Shown in pieces: positions 53,451 to 62,434 of a stretch of 64,000 nt of DNA (its first letter is position 1; every line of letters begins with the position of its first letter). The notes under the pieces are model-generated. The model ran no database searches and was not told the origin of the DNA. It worked only from the letters and a program-made list of their open reading frames with translations. Position numbers and translations under genes: made by a program. The DNA comes from Psychrobacillus sp032154225 (GTDB lineage Bacteria > Bacillota > Bacilli > Bacillales_A > Planococcaceae), in assembly GCF_032154225.1 (NCBI RefSeq), contig NZ_JALDYF010000001.1:186001-250000 (forward strand), written 5' to 3'.

Positions 53451-54102
53451 AAAGTGTGTCTTATTGGTAGTTTCCGCTGGGATTTTCGCTGCAGAGAGGA
53501 CGCTTTCCGTGGGGGGGCCGTGAGCCTCTTCGGTCGCTCCTCTGCGGGGTCTCACCTGTCCCGCTTAATCCCACTGGAGTCGCCTCCTTTTCGCTTCAAT
53601 CCATTAGGGCAGGTTACTTAGCTAGAATGAATGCCCTATTTTTGCAAGGAGAAACGATCATACTTCTATGTCGAGCAAAAAAGACCTTCTTAACGAACAG
53701 CTACTATACCTTTGCTGTGTAGGCGACAAGTGTTTCGCTATTAATATAGGTTAGTAATCATGGCAGCCCATTTATAAAATGTATGATAGTCGATCTTCCA
53801 AGTAACGAAGAATTTGCAATTTGCACTTATTACATACTTTTAGCTTCTCATTTACCGTTCATTTTCAATTCTAAATAAGGCGCATTCTTTTTTGCGACGA
53901 GTAACCGCAGGAGCATTCTTTTTGCGACGAGTAACCGCAGGAGCATTCTCCATTAGATTGGAGAGAAAGGGGTGGCGACTCCGGCGGGAAAAGTGTTAGT
54001 CGAAGACCCTGGACTGAGCGCATGCGAAGGAAGCGGCTGAGGCAACGCCCGCGGAAAGCGTCCACCCCTGTAGCCGAGATCCCAGCGGAAACAACGCACT
54101 TT
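53451..54102. repeat. Large inverted-repeat element, copy B
   Basis: About 652 bp between cheR and ndk, same plan as copy A (13956-14633): left arm about 53451-53615, right arm about 53945-54102, and a core sharing a 33-bp identical block at 53683-53715. Where copy A has about 130 bp of unique core, copy B carries two inverted copies of the 22-nt hairpin unit (53893-53914 and 53923-53944). No credible ORF. The flanks 53247-53450 and 54103-54186 show nothing else. Confidence 0.8.
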
Positions 54103-54186
54103 ATGTAGAAAACAAACGGAAATACGAAATTAAAAAAAATGGTTAATCAACAGGCGTGACATGTGAACATAGTATATCTCCACAAA

Positions 54187-54224
54187 AAAAGACAGCCTCG
54201 TGTATAAACACAAGACTGTCTTTT
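54187..54224 (-). terminator. Terminator of ndk
   Basis: AAAAGACAG and CTGTCTTTT at the base, GTGT/ACAC at the top, with two internal mismatches. A7 on the plus strand at 54184-54190 gives U on the transcript. It lies 8 bp after the ndk stop. Confidence 0.85.
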
Positions 54225-54231
54225 ATTTGAA

Positions 54232-54681
54232 TTAGTTAACCCAGTTGTTAGCATCTTTCGCATAAGCAACTAGCTCTTCTTCTTTGAAGAATAAACCAAT
54301 TTCACGCTCAGCGCTTTCAGGTGCATCAGAACCATGAATAATGTTTTTACCAACAGTTACTGCGAAATCACCACGGATTGTTCCTGGAGCAGACTCCTTT
54401 GGATTTGTAGCACCCATCATAAGACGAGCTGTTGAAATAACATTTTCACCTTCCCAAACCATTGCAAAAACTGGTCCAGAAGTGATGAATTCTACTAATT
54501 CTCCGAAGAATGGGCGTTCTTTATGCTCGCCATAATGTTGTTCAGCTAATTCAGCTGGAATTTGCATTAATTTTGCTCCAACTAATTGGAATCCTTTTTT
54601 CTCAAAACGACCTACGATTTCACCGATTAGGTTACGTTGTACGCCATCAGGCTTTACCATTAAAAATGTTTTTTCCATCAT
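54232..54681 (-). CDS. ndk: Nucleoside-diphosphate kinase
   Basis: 149 residues. Balances NTP pools by phosphate transfer through a histidine: NIIHGSDAPESAEREI holds the catalytic His, TFLMVKPDGVQRNLIGEI the N-terminal block. ATG at 54681 has GAGG 7 nt upstream; the frame opens 6 bp earlier. Single gene followed by its terminator. Confidence 0.96.
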   Translation of the reverse strand: MMEKTFLMVKPDGVQRNLIGEIVGRFEKKGFQLVGAKLMQIPAELAEQHYGEHKERPFFGELVEFITSGPVFAMVWEGENVISTARLMMGATNPKESAPGTIRGDFAVTVGKNIIHGSDAPESAEREIGLFFKEEELVAYAKDANNWVN

Positions 54682-54757
54682 TAACACTCCTCAAATATAT
54701 ATATGGTCTAATTTCTCTACCGTTAAAAATAGTATCACTATGGCGCGGTATTTTCAA

Positions 54758-55732
54758 TTAAAACTTACGCTTACTCATAAACAACGCGATATTTTGTAAC
54801 GATTTTTTAGCAGAATGGGCAGGTAATTGCTTTACTTCATTTAGCGCTTTCTCCAAATACATATTACTTATTTGTTTTGCGCGCTTAATCCCATCCGAAT
54901 TTCTTAGTTCAACTAACAACTTTTGCATCATTTCGTCCGTGTTATTTCCTGCAATCATTTCTGTCAATAAAGGAGAAATAGCGGGATCATTTTTCACAAA
55001 CAATACAGGCAATGTAATATTTCCTTGCATTAAGTCGCTTCCTGCTGGCTTCCCTAACTGTTCATCTGTCGAAGTAATGTCTAAAATATCGTCTATAATT
55101 TGAAAAGACATACCAACATAGTAACCAAAATTCTTCAGATGTCTCGTTGTTTTTTCATCGGCTCCAGAAGCAATTGCCCCAAGCTCACAGCTCGCAGATA
55201 TTAATATAGCGGTTTTTCTTTTTATTCGTCTTAAATAATCTCGAACTGTTTGATCTAACATACGCTTATCTTCGATTTGTATAATTTCACCAATACAAAG
55301 TTCAACCATCGTATGTGATAATACTTCATGTGCATATGTATTTTGTAATGTTGTTATGTATTCAATCGCCCTTGCAAAAAGAAAATCACCAGTATACATT
55401 GCGACTCTATTGTTTTGCTGAGCTTTGACCGTTTTTCTTCCACGCCTAGTGTCTGCATCATCAATTACATCATCATGTACAAGGGAGGCCATATGAATGA
55501 GCTCCAAAGGAACAGCGACATTTTTTAAAGATTCAATCGAATAGTTTCCAAACTTCGCTGCAAGCAATACAAAAACAGGTCGAATTCGCTTTCCTCCAGC
55601 AAGAAGTAAATGAAGAGAAGCTTCATTCAATAAGTGAGATGAAGAATTCACCGCTGTTGCAAGTTCTTTTTCGATGATATCTAAATCCGATTTTAAATCG
55701 GAATAAAGTAATTTCAACTTCATCTTATCCAC
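54758..55732 (-). CDS. hepT: Heptaprenyl diphosphate synthase component II
   Basis: 324 residues. Catalytic subunit making the C35 side chain of menaquinone-7. First Asp-rich motif HDDVIDDADTRRG (DDxxD), GGKRIRPV, second Asp-rich motif QIIDDILDIT. Start is probably GTG 55732, with GGGAGAAGG 9 nt ahead; the ATG three codons later is too far from it. Works with hepS (56461-57222); menG lies between. Confidence 0.94.
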   Translation of the reverse strand: MDKMKLKLLYSDLKSDLDIIEKELATAVNSSSHLLNEASLHLLLAGGKRIRPVFVLLAAKFGNYSIESLKNVAVPLELIHMASLVHDDVIDDADTRRGRKTVKAQQNNRVAMYTGDFLFARAIEYITTLQNTYAHEVLSHTMVELCIGEIIQIEDKRMLDQTVRDYLRRIKRKTAILISASCELGAIASGADEKTTRHLKNFGYYVGMSFQIIDDILDITSTDEQLGKPAGSDLMQGNITLPVLFVKNDPAISPLLTEMIAGNNTDEMMQKLLVELRNSDGIKRAKQISNMYLEKALNEVKQLPAHSAKKSLQNIALFMSKRKF

Positions 55733-55752
55733 AGATACAAACCTTCTCCCAC

Positions 55753-56457
55753 TTAAATATCTTTTTTACGTCCAATATGTCTTGCAGCTGCTCCACCACT
55801 GTATGGCTTGCTCTTAACATTCACTAATCCTACTTCTTCAAAAAGTTTAGTTAATTCAGCTCTATTTGGAAAATCTTTAGCAGATTCCTGTAGCCATGAA
55901 TACTCTTTATAACTTTTCGCAAATAGTTTTCCAAAAACCGGCATGATAAATCGGAAATAAAAACGAAATACGCCGTTGAATAATTTAGAGTCTGGATGTG
56001 AAGTTTCTAAGCAAACAACCATTCCACCTGGCTTCACAACACGGTTCATTTCTTGTAACACTTGTTTGTAGTTCGGAACATTTCGAAGACCGAAACCAAT
56101 CGTAACAAAATCAAATGAATTATCTTCAAAAGGTAATTCCATTGCATTACCTTGTATTAACTCAATTTGAGAAATATGTTTCACTTTCTCTTTGCCAACA
56201 TTCAACATATTTTGACTAAAATCTAAGCCAACTACTTTGCCAGATTCCCCTGTTTCCTGCGCAATTGCAATCGTCCAATCAGCAGTACCGCAACAAACGT
56301 CTAAAGCTTTATCGCCTTTTTGAACATTCATCGCTTTCATTGTATCTTTGCGCCATGTTTTATGTTGTTGAAAACTAATGACCGAATTCATCGAATCATA
56401 GTTGTCTGAAATTTTTTCAAATACTTCATGTACATGCTGTTCTTTTGACTTTTCCAC
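55753..56457 (-). CDS. menG: Demethylmenaquinone methyltransferase
   Basis: 234 residues, also named menH or ubiE. Final methylation of menaquinone. SAM motif ALDVCCGTADWTIA with VGLDFSQNML, plus the family blocks ISDNYDSMNSVISFQQHKTWR and TIGFGLRNVPNYKQVLQEM. Between hepS (3 bp) and hepT (20 bp). Confidence 0.95.
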   Translation of the reverse strand: MEKSKEQHVHEVFEKISDNYDSMNSVISFQQHKTWRKDTMKAMNVQKGDKALDVCCGTADWTIAIAQETGESGKVVGLDFSQNMLNVGKEKVKHISQIELIQGNAMELPFEDNSFDFVTIGFGLRNVPNYKQVLQEMNRVVKPGGMVVCLETSHPDSKLFNGVFRFYFRFIMPVFGKLFAKSYKEYSWLQESAKDFPNRAELTKLFEEVGLVNVKSKPYSGGAAARHIGRKKDI

Positions 56458-56460
56458 AAT

Positions 56461-57222
56461 TTACCCTTCTCTCAACTGCTTTTCCAACGAATAGACATTC
56501 ACTCGCTCTAAAATGGCATTTTTTACAGGTTCTTTTAGTAATTCAGAGGAACGTATATCTTGCTCAAATGCTTGCTCCATTTTCTCTACTTCTAATTGGA
56601 GAGCATTTATGTTCGATTGAAGCACGTTCGATTTGCTTAAGTAAAAACTATGTTCATTTTTTTCATAAGCCATCAACTCTTTTTTCAAAGATACGAGCAA
56701 TAATGCTTCTTTCATCATAAACACATACTCGTGGAATGTGTAATATTCAAGGAATTGTTCGATTGGTTTGCTTTCAATGATTTGAATTGACTGAACGAGC
56801 TGTTCCAATGTATATACTTGTTTATCATAAAATAACGATTTTTTTTCGGTAACGGCTGTTACGCCACTAGATAATAGTTTGATGAGATCAATCTTATTTT
56901 CTTTAGCAAGCAATTGATAATATCGACCACTATAGTAATCACCAGCGAGCACTTGCAATTGTTGCTCTCTTGATGTTGCATTGTCTTCCCTTACTAATTC
57001 ATGTGCCGCAAGAGCAGTGTAAATGAGGGACACGGCAATTGTCGAAACTTTTATCGACTCATTCCATTCCTCACCATTGAATAAAGGCAATAGTGTAAAG
57101 AACAAGCGATCTTCATCTACAACTGGATAGCCCGTGTATTTTAGCAAAGTGTGTTGTTGAATTTGCATGAAAGTATTCTCTTTGTATTGCTCTACATGTT
57201 GTTTGATGAATGCTTCGTTCAT
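56461..57222 (-). CDS. hepS: Heptaprenyl diphosphate synthase component I
   Basis: 253 residues, helical. Non-catalytic partner that sets product chain length in the two-subunit synthase. The block SLIYTALAAHELVREDN and VLAGDYYSGRYYQLLA is typical. Sequence is less conserved than hepT, and identity also rests on position: mtrB-hepS-menG-hepT. Confidence 0.9.
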   Translation of the reverse strand: MNEAFIKQHVEQYKENTFMQIQQHTLLKYTGYPVVDEDRLFFTLLPLFNGEEWNESIKVSTIAVSLIYTALAAHELVREDNATSREQQLQVLAGDYYSGRYYQLLAKENKIDLIKLLSSGVTAVTEKKSLFYDKQVYTLEQLVQSIQIIESKPIEQFLEYYTFHEYVFMMKEALLLVSLKKELMAYEKNEHSFYLSKSNVLQSNINALQLEVEKMEQAFEQDIRSSELLKEPVKNAILERVNVYSLEKQLREG

Positions 57223-57288
57223 ACACTTTACTCCATTTCCAAACTGCAGTTAATCTTTTATATTTCGTTCATTTTTGAGCAGTTATCA

Positions 57289-57510
57289 TTATTTTTTCGA
57301 TTCACTTTGAACAACGCCGTTTGCAGTATGGATAGCTGCTTTCCCTCTAATTTTCATAGCGGAAGTATGCTCTGTAAATTGCGCTATCATAACTTCTCCA
57401 GTATCAAGCTTTTCAGAATGATGAAATTTAGTGTCTGTCCCACGTGTTAAACCGATTACATGGACACCATCTTCTTCTGCTTTTATCACAATAAAATCTG
57501 AACTAGACAT
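57289..57510 (-). CDS. mtrB: Trp RNA-binding attenuation protein TRAP
   Basis: 73 residues. Forms an 11-mer ring that binds tryptophan and (G/U)AG-repeat RNA. SDFIVIKAEEDGVHVIGLTR, GTDTKFHHSEKLDTGEV and AQFTEHTSAMKIRGKA contain the Trp pocket and the RNA-contacting Lys/Arg residues. ATG at 57510 has AAAGGAGA ahead. Its classical target, the trp operon, is absent after aroH in this window. Confidence 0.95.
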   Translation of the reverse strand: MSSSDFIVIKAEEDGVHVIGLTRGTDTKFHHSEKLDTGEVMIAQFTEHTSAMKIRGKAAIHTANGVVQSESKK

Positions 57511-57577
57511 TATATAGTCTCCTTTGTTCACAGCCTTTTTTTATCATACCATATTCTTACCTATTCATCCAAAACAG

Positions 57578-58147
57578 TTACTTCATCTGGATAAAAGATA
57601 ATATTTCAGAACGTTTTACTTCGTCTGTTTCTAAAATCCCTCTCGCTACTGCTGTAATTGTTTTGGCACCTGGTTTTTTAATACCTCGCATTGTCATGCA
57701 CATATGCTCTGCCTCAATTACAACGTATACTCCATGAGGATTCAACATTTCCATTATGTCATCTGCAATAGTTGATGTAATTCTTTCTTGGAGTTGCGGT
57801 CGTCTCGCAGTTGTTTCTACTGCTCTTGCTAACTTGCTTAAACCAGTTACTACTCCATCCCGTGGGATGTAAGCTACATGTGCTTTGCCGTAAAAAGGGA
57901 CTAGGTGATGTTCACACATCGAATGAAAAGAAATATCCTTTACAAGAACAAGCTCTTCATGATCTTCGTTAAATACTGTTTTAAAATATTCTTTTGGATC
58001 TTGATGCAATCCTTCGAACATTTCTGCATACATTTTAGAAACTCTTTTCGGCGTATCGAGTAATCCTTCTCTTGATGGGTCCTCACCTACAGCTTCCAGA
58101 ATCATTTTGACAGCTTCTTCTATTTTTTTTAGATTAACATTTGTCAT
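57578..58147 (-). CDS. folE: GTP cyclohydrolase I
   Basis: 189 residues, mtrA in B. subtilis. Makes dihydroneopterin triphosphate for folate. Zinc ligands in MCEHHLVPF and in EHMCMTMRG; DPSREGLLDTPKRVSKMY and QERITSTIADDI conserved. ATG at 58147 has GGGAGG upstream; the frame opens 15 bp earlier. First gene before mtrB, as in the mtrAB operon. Confidence 0.95.
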   Translation of the reverse strand: MTNVNLKKIEEAVKMILEAVGEDPSREGLLDTPKRVSKMYAEMFEGLHQDPKEYFKTVFNEDHEELVLVKDISFHSMCEHHLVPFYGKAHVAYIPRDGVVTGLSKLARAVETTARRPQLQERITSTIADDIMEMLNPHGVYVVIEAEHMCMTMRGIKKPGAKTITAVARGILETDEVKRSEILSFIQMK

Positions 58148-58259
58148 CTGTAAACCTCCCAATAAACCAAACTCATATTATGTCAATAGCATCTTAGCAT
58201 ACGATACTACTTTAAGAAATAACTTTCATCTATGTATCCTTACATTTCATCAATTGAAA

Positions 58260-58300
58260 AGAACGGCTATCGTGAAGCTAGGCTCCACAATAGCCGTTCT
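58260..58300 (-). terminator. Terminator of hbs
   Basis: AGAACGGCTAT (58260-58270) with ATAGCCGTTCT (58290-58300), extended inside by GTG/CAC and AGC/GCT. The minus strand continues with a short U-rich TTTTC. It separates hbs from folE. Confidence 0.75.
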
Positions 58301-58319
58301 ATGTACTACAAACATCTGT

Positions 58320-58592
58320 TTATTTTACTGCATCTTTAAGTGCTTTACCTGGTTTAAAAGCAGGTACTTTGCTAGCAGCGATGTCGATTTCTAAACCTGT
58401 TTGTGGGTTACGTCCTTTACGTGCAGCACGTTCACGAACTTCAAAGTTACCAAAACCGATTAATTGAACTTTTTCACCATCTGCAAGAGCAGTTTGAATT
58501 GATTCAAATACAGCTTCAACAGCTTTAGAAGCATCTTTTTTAGAAAGTTCTGTAGCTTCTGCAACAGAGTTAACTAGTTCTGTTTTATTCAT
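58320..58592 (-). CDS. hbs: HU-family DNA-binding protein HBsu
   Basis: 90 residues. Nucleoid protein that bends DNA. MNKTELVNSVAEATELSKKD, IGFGNFEVRERAARKGRNPQ (beta arms) and the ending VPAFKPGKALKDAV are diagnostic. ATG at 58592 has GGAGGTGA 5 nt ahead; the frame opens 9 bp earlier. A candidate promoter lies at 58638-58666. Confidence 0.96.
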   Translation of the reverse strand: MNKTELVNSVAEATELSKKDASKAVEAVFESIQTALADGEKVQLIGFGNFEVRERAARKGRNPQTGLEIDIAASKVPAFKPGKALKDAVK

Positions 58593-58637
58593 ACCATTCA
58601 CCTCCTCTCAAAGGAAGATAGCTTCAATCCTGTAAAA

Positions 58638-58666
58638 AGAGTATCACAACCAAAAAGCCTTAGCAA
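58638..58666 (-). promoter_or_regulatory. Candidate sigma-A promoter of hbs
   Basis: Minus-strand TTGCTA (58661-58666) and TACTCT (58638-58643) with a 17-bp spacer, about 40 bp ahead of the start codon. Confidence 0.45.
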
Positions 58667-58722
58667 CACTATTTGTACGTGTTTTATAAACTTTAGGCAA
58701 AAAAAATGGCGTTTAATGAAAA

Positions 58723-58758
58723 AACGGGACTTTTCGCATAGATGCGAGAAGCCCCGTT
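58723..58758 (-). terminator. Terminator of spoIVA
   Basis: AACGGG and CCCGTT at the base, CTT/AAG and CGCAT/ATGCG above, separated by mismatches. The minus strand continues with TTTTTTC. It lies 7 bp after the spoIVA stop. Confidence 0.85.
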
Positions 58759-58764
58759 GCATAT

Positions 58765-60243
58765 TTATAATATAAAAGTAACCATGCCTCTATCGCCTTC
58801 ATTCACCATTCGTTCAATCGTTTCACGCATTCTTTTTTTCGCAACTCCAGAAACACTTTCTGTTTTATAGCGTAAACTTTCCTTCATCACCTCGACCAAT
58901 GAAGTGCCAAAAACTTGTGTTTGCCATAAAGCATCTCGGTCATGTAAATAACCATGTTTTAAGTCTTTTAAAAGTTGTTGACTATGAAATTCCGAACCAA
59001 GCAATGGCGAAAATTCCGCTTCCATATCAACTCGAATAATATGAAGCGATGCGGCTTTTGCTTTTAAACTAACACCATAAAAATTATTTTGTTTAATAAT
59101 TTCTGGTGCCGATGGTTGAAAATCTTGAAGCGTTGGTAAGGATACCCCATAACCATGGGTTTTCGCTGCTTCTAATGCATCAGAAAATTTATTGTATGCT
59201 TTTTTAGCAGTCGAAGCCTCTTTTACAAATAAAAGCCAATCTTTTTTTGATTGAATTGGCTCTTCCAGCCATTCATCACATACTTCTTGAAATACTTCTG
59301 GTTTCAATCCAATTTGAATACAAGCAGATCCTTTACCAGGGTTGGCCTCCACAACTTCGGCAGATTGGATGAAAGGAACTTGTTTAAATCTAGAGGCTAG
59401 CTCTTTTACATCTTTCATTTTTGACACTAATTGCAACCATTCTTGCAAGGAGGACGTAATTGCAGTATTCACGAAATGATCTGGTTCTAATACGTCTGTC
59501 CAGTCTGGTTTGACTAATTCGATATCAGTTATCGGAAATTCATAAAGTGCCTGTTGGAGTATGTATTGAATTTCCTCCGCAGTCATACGATCAATCGCTA
59601 CTGCAATAACTGGTACTCCGTGCTGCTCTTGCAAGGAGTCACGTAATTGGACCGTATTTTCATGTCCTGGCAGTTTACTATTTAGTACAATGACAAATGG
59701 TTTTCCGATATCTTTTAACTGTTCGATAATTTGTTGCTCCGCATTTTCAACTGCTTTTCGAGGGATATTATTAACTGTTCCGTCAGTCGTTACGACAATA
59801 CCAATTGTTGAGTGGTCACGAATAACTTTATCTGTTCCAATTCTTGCTGCTTCTTCGAACGGGATGGCTTCGTTATGCCAAGGTGTATGGACTAATTTTT
59901 GTTCATCTTCTCCAGAGTGCGTTTTTATACCGTCAATCATGTATCCAACGCAATCGACTAATCGAATTTGTAAACGAAGCTGTTCTTCTCCAACATAAAT
60001 ATTTGTTCCATGTGCAGGAACAAATTTTGGTTCAGCAGTCATAATGACATTCCCTGGGGAGCTTTGAGGAAGTTCATCTTGTGCTCGAACTCTTTCTGCT
60101 TCCTCTTTAATATTAGGAATGACTACTAACTCCATTACTCGTTTAACAAAAGTTGATTTACCTACTCTCACAGGCCCTACTATACCAATATACACATCTC
60201 CATTAGTTCGTTCTGCTATTTGTTCGTAAAGTTGATTCGACAT
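58765..60243 (-). CDS. spoIVA: Stage IV sporulation protein A (coat morphogenetic ATPase)
   Basis: 492 residues, exactly the B. subtilis length. Polymerises on the forespore surface by ATP hydrolysis and carries the coat. Walker A GPVRVGKST at 23-31 with the catalytic Lys29; RLVDCVGYMIDG is the Walker B-like/sensor region. The C-terminal end (VNEGDRGMVTFIL) that anchors to SpoVM is intact. ATG at 60243 has AAAGGAGAG upstream; the frame opens 36 bp earlier. A CATATATT at 60269-60276 resembles a sigma-E -10 box, but the -35 match is poor. Confidence 0.96.
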   Translation of the reverse strand: MSNQLYEQIAERTNGDVYIGIVGPVRVGKSTFVKRVMELVVIPNIKEEAERVRAQDELPQSSPGNVIMTAEPKFVPAHGTNIYVGEEQLRLQIRLVDCVGYMIDGIKTHSGEDEQKLVHTPWHNEAIPFEEAARIGTDKVIRDHSTIGIVVTTDGTVNNIPRKAVENAEQQIIEQLKDIGKPFVIVLNSKLPGHENTVQLRDSLQEQHGVPVIAVAIDRMTAEEIQYILQQALYEFPITDIELVKPDWTDVLEPDHFVNTAITSSLQEWLQLVSKMKDVKELASRFKQVPFIQSAEVVEANPGKGSACIQIGLKPEVFQEVCDEWLEEPIQSKKDWLLFVKEASTAKKAYNKFSDALEAAKTHGYGVSLPTLQDFQPSAPEIIKQNNFYGVSLKAKAASLHIIRVDMEAEFSPLLGSEFHSQQLLKDLKHGYLHDRDALWQTQVFGTSLVEVMKESLRYKTESVSGVAKKRMRETIERMVNEGDRGMVTFIL

Positions 60244-60287
60244 GGATACTCTCCTTTCTTCGCAATCTAATATATGCACGCAAAAAA

Positions 60288-60312
60288 CGTTTCATGCATC
60301 GCGCATGAAACG
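60288..60312 (-). terminator. Second terminator of yphF, close to spoIVA
   Basis: Perfect 10-bp stem CGTTTCATGC/GCATGAAACG with a 5-nt loop, followed on the minus strand by TTTTTTG. It lies only about 45 bp ahead of the spoIVA start. Confidence 0.82.
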
Positions 60313-60338
60313 GATTCCTTTGAAAAAAACCAATCAAA

Positions 60339-60366
60339 AAATCCCTGTAAAAATGCACAGGGATTT
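60339..60366 (-). terminator. First terminator of yphF
   Basis: AAATCCCTGT (60339-60348) with ACAGGGATTT (60357-60366), A-rich plus-strand sequence to the left. The stem starts 12 bp after the yphF stop; together with 60288-60312 it isolates spoIVA from upstream transcription. Confidence 0.82.
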
Positions 60367-60377
60367 AATAAATAGAT

Positions 60378-61088
60378 TTATTTTTCAAGCATAAATACTG
60401 GCTCATTTTTTTCATTTACTGTATATGGCAATGAATATGCCGGTACAATTGCAAAATTATCCGTCAATAAAAAGCGAATATCTTCGCCAGGTTTAATGTC
60501 CAAATCGCTCTCCATAAGCATGCGATTTAGCTCAATCGAATAATCGACATACACTTTACCGTCCCCAGTTGCCACTAAAGGCAACTGAGTGTCCGAATAA
60601 GGACTTTGAACAGACAATTCGTTTTTATACCCCATCTTTTTATAATCGAGCTTATATACGCCTTCTGCAATTATTTCTGCAACTGGCCCATAACCATTAA
60701 TCCCTTTACGGTAATTAATTCCTCTTAAAGTATCCGCAATTCGTAAATCTACTAGCTTTACAGTCGGATTTTCCTCCACGTCCATTAGAACATATTGATA
60801 AATCCCACCTGCTTCATACGAATTGGCAGGAGCTTTCCCAATATAAGCGGGAACTACTTTTTTGAAATCTATTGGATATTTAATGTATTGATCTGTTTCG
60901 ATATCACGAGTTTTAATTGGTAGTAAGCCACCAGAACTTTCTCTAAAACTATCTACTGCAGTTTGCATCATAGCTAACTGATCTTCATATGGCAGTAAAT
61001 TTTCTGGTTGTTGTCCACTTTTATAATTACAACCTGCCAATACTAATACGACTAACATTAAACTAATTATAAATTTCATTTTATTCAT
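60378..61088 (-). CDS. yphF: Lipoprotein of the YphF type
   Basis: 236 residues with a lipoprotein signal peptide: Met, basic residues, hydrophobic core and lipobox LVLAGC with Cys20. The mature part has no motif I recognise. It is exported and anchored to the outer face of the membrane. Assigned as YphF from position between spoIVA and yphE. Function unknown. Confidence 0.75.
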   Translation of the reverse strand: MNKMKFIISLMLVVLVLAGCNYKSGQQPENLLPYEDQLAMMQTAVDSFRESSGGLLPIKTRDIETDQYIKYPIDFKKVVPAYIGKAPANSYEAGGIYQYVLMDVEENPTVKLVDLRIADTLRGINYRKGINGYGPVAEIIAEGVYKLDYKKMGYKNELSVQSPYSDTQLPLVATGDGKVYVDYSIELNRMLMESDLDIKPGEDIRFLLTDNFAIVPAYSLPYTVNEKNEPVFMLEK

Positions 61089-61101
61089 CTTATTCTCCTT
61101 A

Positions 61102-61299
61102 CTAAGCTTTTGTTGGATTAAAGATAATATAGACCATCGTGATAAATCCTAAAAATAACAATATGTATGCTACTAAGCCTAAAATAAATTTTAAAAATCG
61201 ATTTTTGAGCTTATTTTTCACTAAATACATGAGCCCCATAGCAATAAACAGAAAGCCCATTGATGCAAATGAAACCCACATTTTATCCATTGATGACAT
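61102..61299 (-). CDS. yphE: YphE, DUF2768 small membrane protein
   Basis: 65 residues, two membrane helices (about 8-28 and 37-60) joined by a basic loop KNKLKNRFLK. Family of unknown function. 13 bp ahead of yphF, and follows gpsA after a terminator, as in the gpsA-yphE-yphF-spoIVA order. Confidence 0.85.
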   Translation of the reverse strand: MSSMDKMWVSFASMGFLFIAMGLMYLVKNKLKNRFLKFILGLVAYILLFLGFITMVYIIFNPTKA

Positions 61300-61342
61300 A
61301 AGTATCCCACCCTTCTACTCTAATAAAAAAGTATATCATATC

Positions 61343-61375
61343 AAAAAAGAGTTGTTTTTCATACAACTCTTTTTT
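61343..61375. terminator. Symmetrical terminator after gpsA
   Basis: AAAAAAGAGTTGT (61343-61355) with ACAACTCTTTTTT (61363-61375), 7-nt loop. It lies 11 bp past the gpsA stop and can work on both strands. Confidence 0.9.
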
Positions 61376-61386
61376 GTGTGACAATT

Positions 61387-62406
61387 TTAGAACGTTTTAT
61401 AATCCTCTAACTCATGTTTCTTTGTTCGTAGCATTAAAATATCAACAGCATCTTTCGGATTCTCGTTTTCAAATAAAACCGAATACAAAGCTTCCGTAAT
61501 TGGCATATCGACTTGTTGTCTTTTAGCAAGCTGATGAGCTGCCTTCGTCGTGCGAACACCTTCTACAACCATGCCCATTTCTTCTAAAACAGTATCCAGT
61601 GAAGCACCTTTTCCGAGCATATTACCCGCTCTCCAGTTTCTAGAATGCACGCTCGTACAAGTAACGATTAAATCGCCCATTCCAGTTAAACCAAAGAATG
61701 TGTATGCTTCCGCTCCAAGACTAATACCAAGTCTTGATATTTCCGCAAGCCCTCTTGTAATAAGTGCTGCTTTTGCATTATCACCGTAACCGAGACCGTC
61801 AACTATACCTGCTCCAAGTGCAATAACATTTTTAAGTGCTGCACCAATCTCTACACCGATTACATCATCATTTGTATAGACACGGAAGTAATTGTTCATA
61901 AATAGATCTTGGACTTTTTTAGCCGCGTCTAAGTTTTCGCTTGCTGCAGTAATCGTTGTAGGATATTGTAGTACAACTTCTTCTGCATGGCTTGGACCAG
62001 ATAATACAACAATCGCACCTACTCCATTTGCAGGAAGCTCATCTGAAATCATTTCAGATATACGTTTTAAAGAGTCCGGTTCAATTCCTTTTGACACATG
62101 GACAATTAATTTCTTCTCCACGAGTAAGTCCTTCATGTCCTGACAAACTCCACGTATCGCTTTTGTTGGTACTGCAATAATAATTGTAGAAGCGTGTTTT
62201 ATCGCTTGTTCAAAATCACTAGTTGCTTTTAAATTACTCGGTAATAGTGTGTCCGGTAAATACTTTTTATTTGTGTGGTTATCATTGATTTCTAAAGCTT
62301 GGTTTTCTCTGTGTGACCAAAGGAGGCAGTCGTGGTTATTGCCTGCAAGCACCATTGCAAGTGCTGTTCCCCAACTACCAGCCCCGAGTACAGTTATTTT
62401 CTCCAT
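61387..62406 (-). CDS. gpsA: Glycerol-3-phosphate dehydrogenase [NAD(P)+]
   Basis: 339 residues. Supplies sn-glycerol-3-phosphate for lipids. N-terminal Rossmann motif VLGAGSWGTALA, VHVSKGIEPDS, VLSGPSHAEEV, catalytic Lys in GAALKNVIALGAGI, and GLTGMGDLIVTCTS. ATG at 62406 has AGGGGCG ahead; the open frame continues 78 bp upstream into der and is not family-like. Follows der by 28 bp. Confidence 0.95.
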   Translation of the reverse strand: MEKITVLGAGSWGTALAMVLAGNNHDCLLWSHRENQALEINDNHTNKKYLPDTLLPSNLKATSDFEQAIKHASTIIIAVPTKAIRGVCQDMKDLLVEKKLIVHVSKGIEPDSLKRISEMISDELPANGVGAIVVLSGPSHAEEVVLQYPTTITAASENLDAAKKVQDLFMNNYFRVYTNDDVIGVEIGAALKNVIALGAGIVDGLGYGDNAKAALITRGLAEISRLGISLGAEAYTFFGLTGMGDLIVTCTSVHSRNWRAGNMLGKGASLDTVLEEMGMVVEGVRTTKAAHQLAKRQQVDMPITEALYSVLFENENPKDAVDILMLRTKKHELEDYKTF

Positions 62407-62434
62407 TAAATTACGCCCCTTTAAACACGAATCA

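Noticed and set aside
53367..54065. ORFs inside repeat element B
   Set aside because: They run across the repeat arms, are not shared in frame with copy A, and have low-complexity products.
51181..58147. TRAP-binding (G/U)AG runs near aro genes or folE
   Set aside because: Looked upstream of aroC, hisC and folE; only two or three scattered triplets, far short of the usual run.
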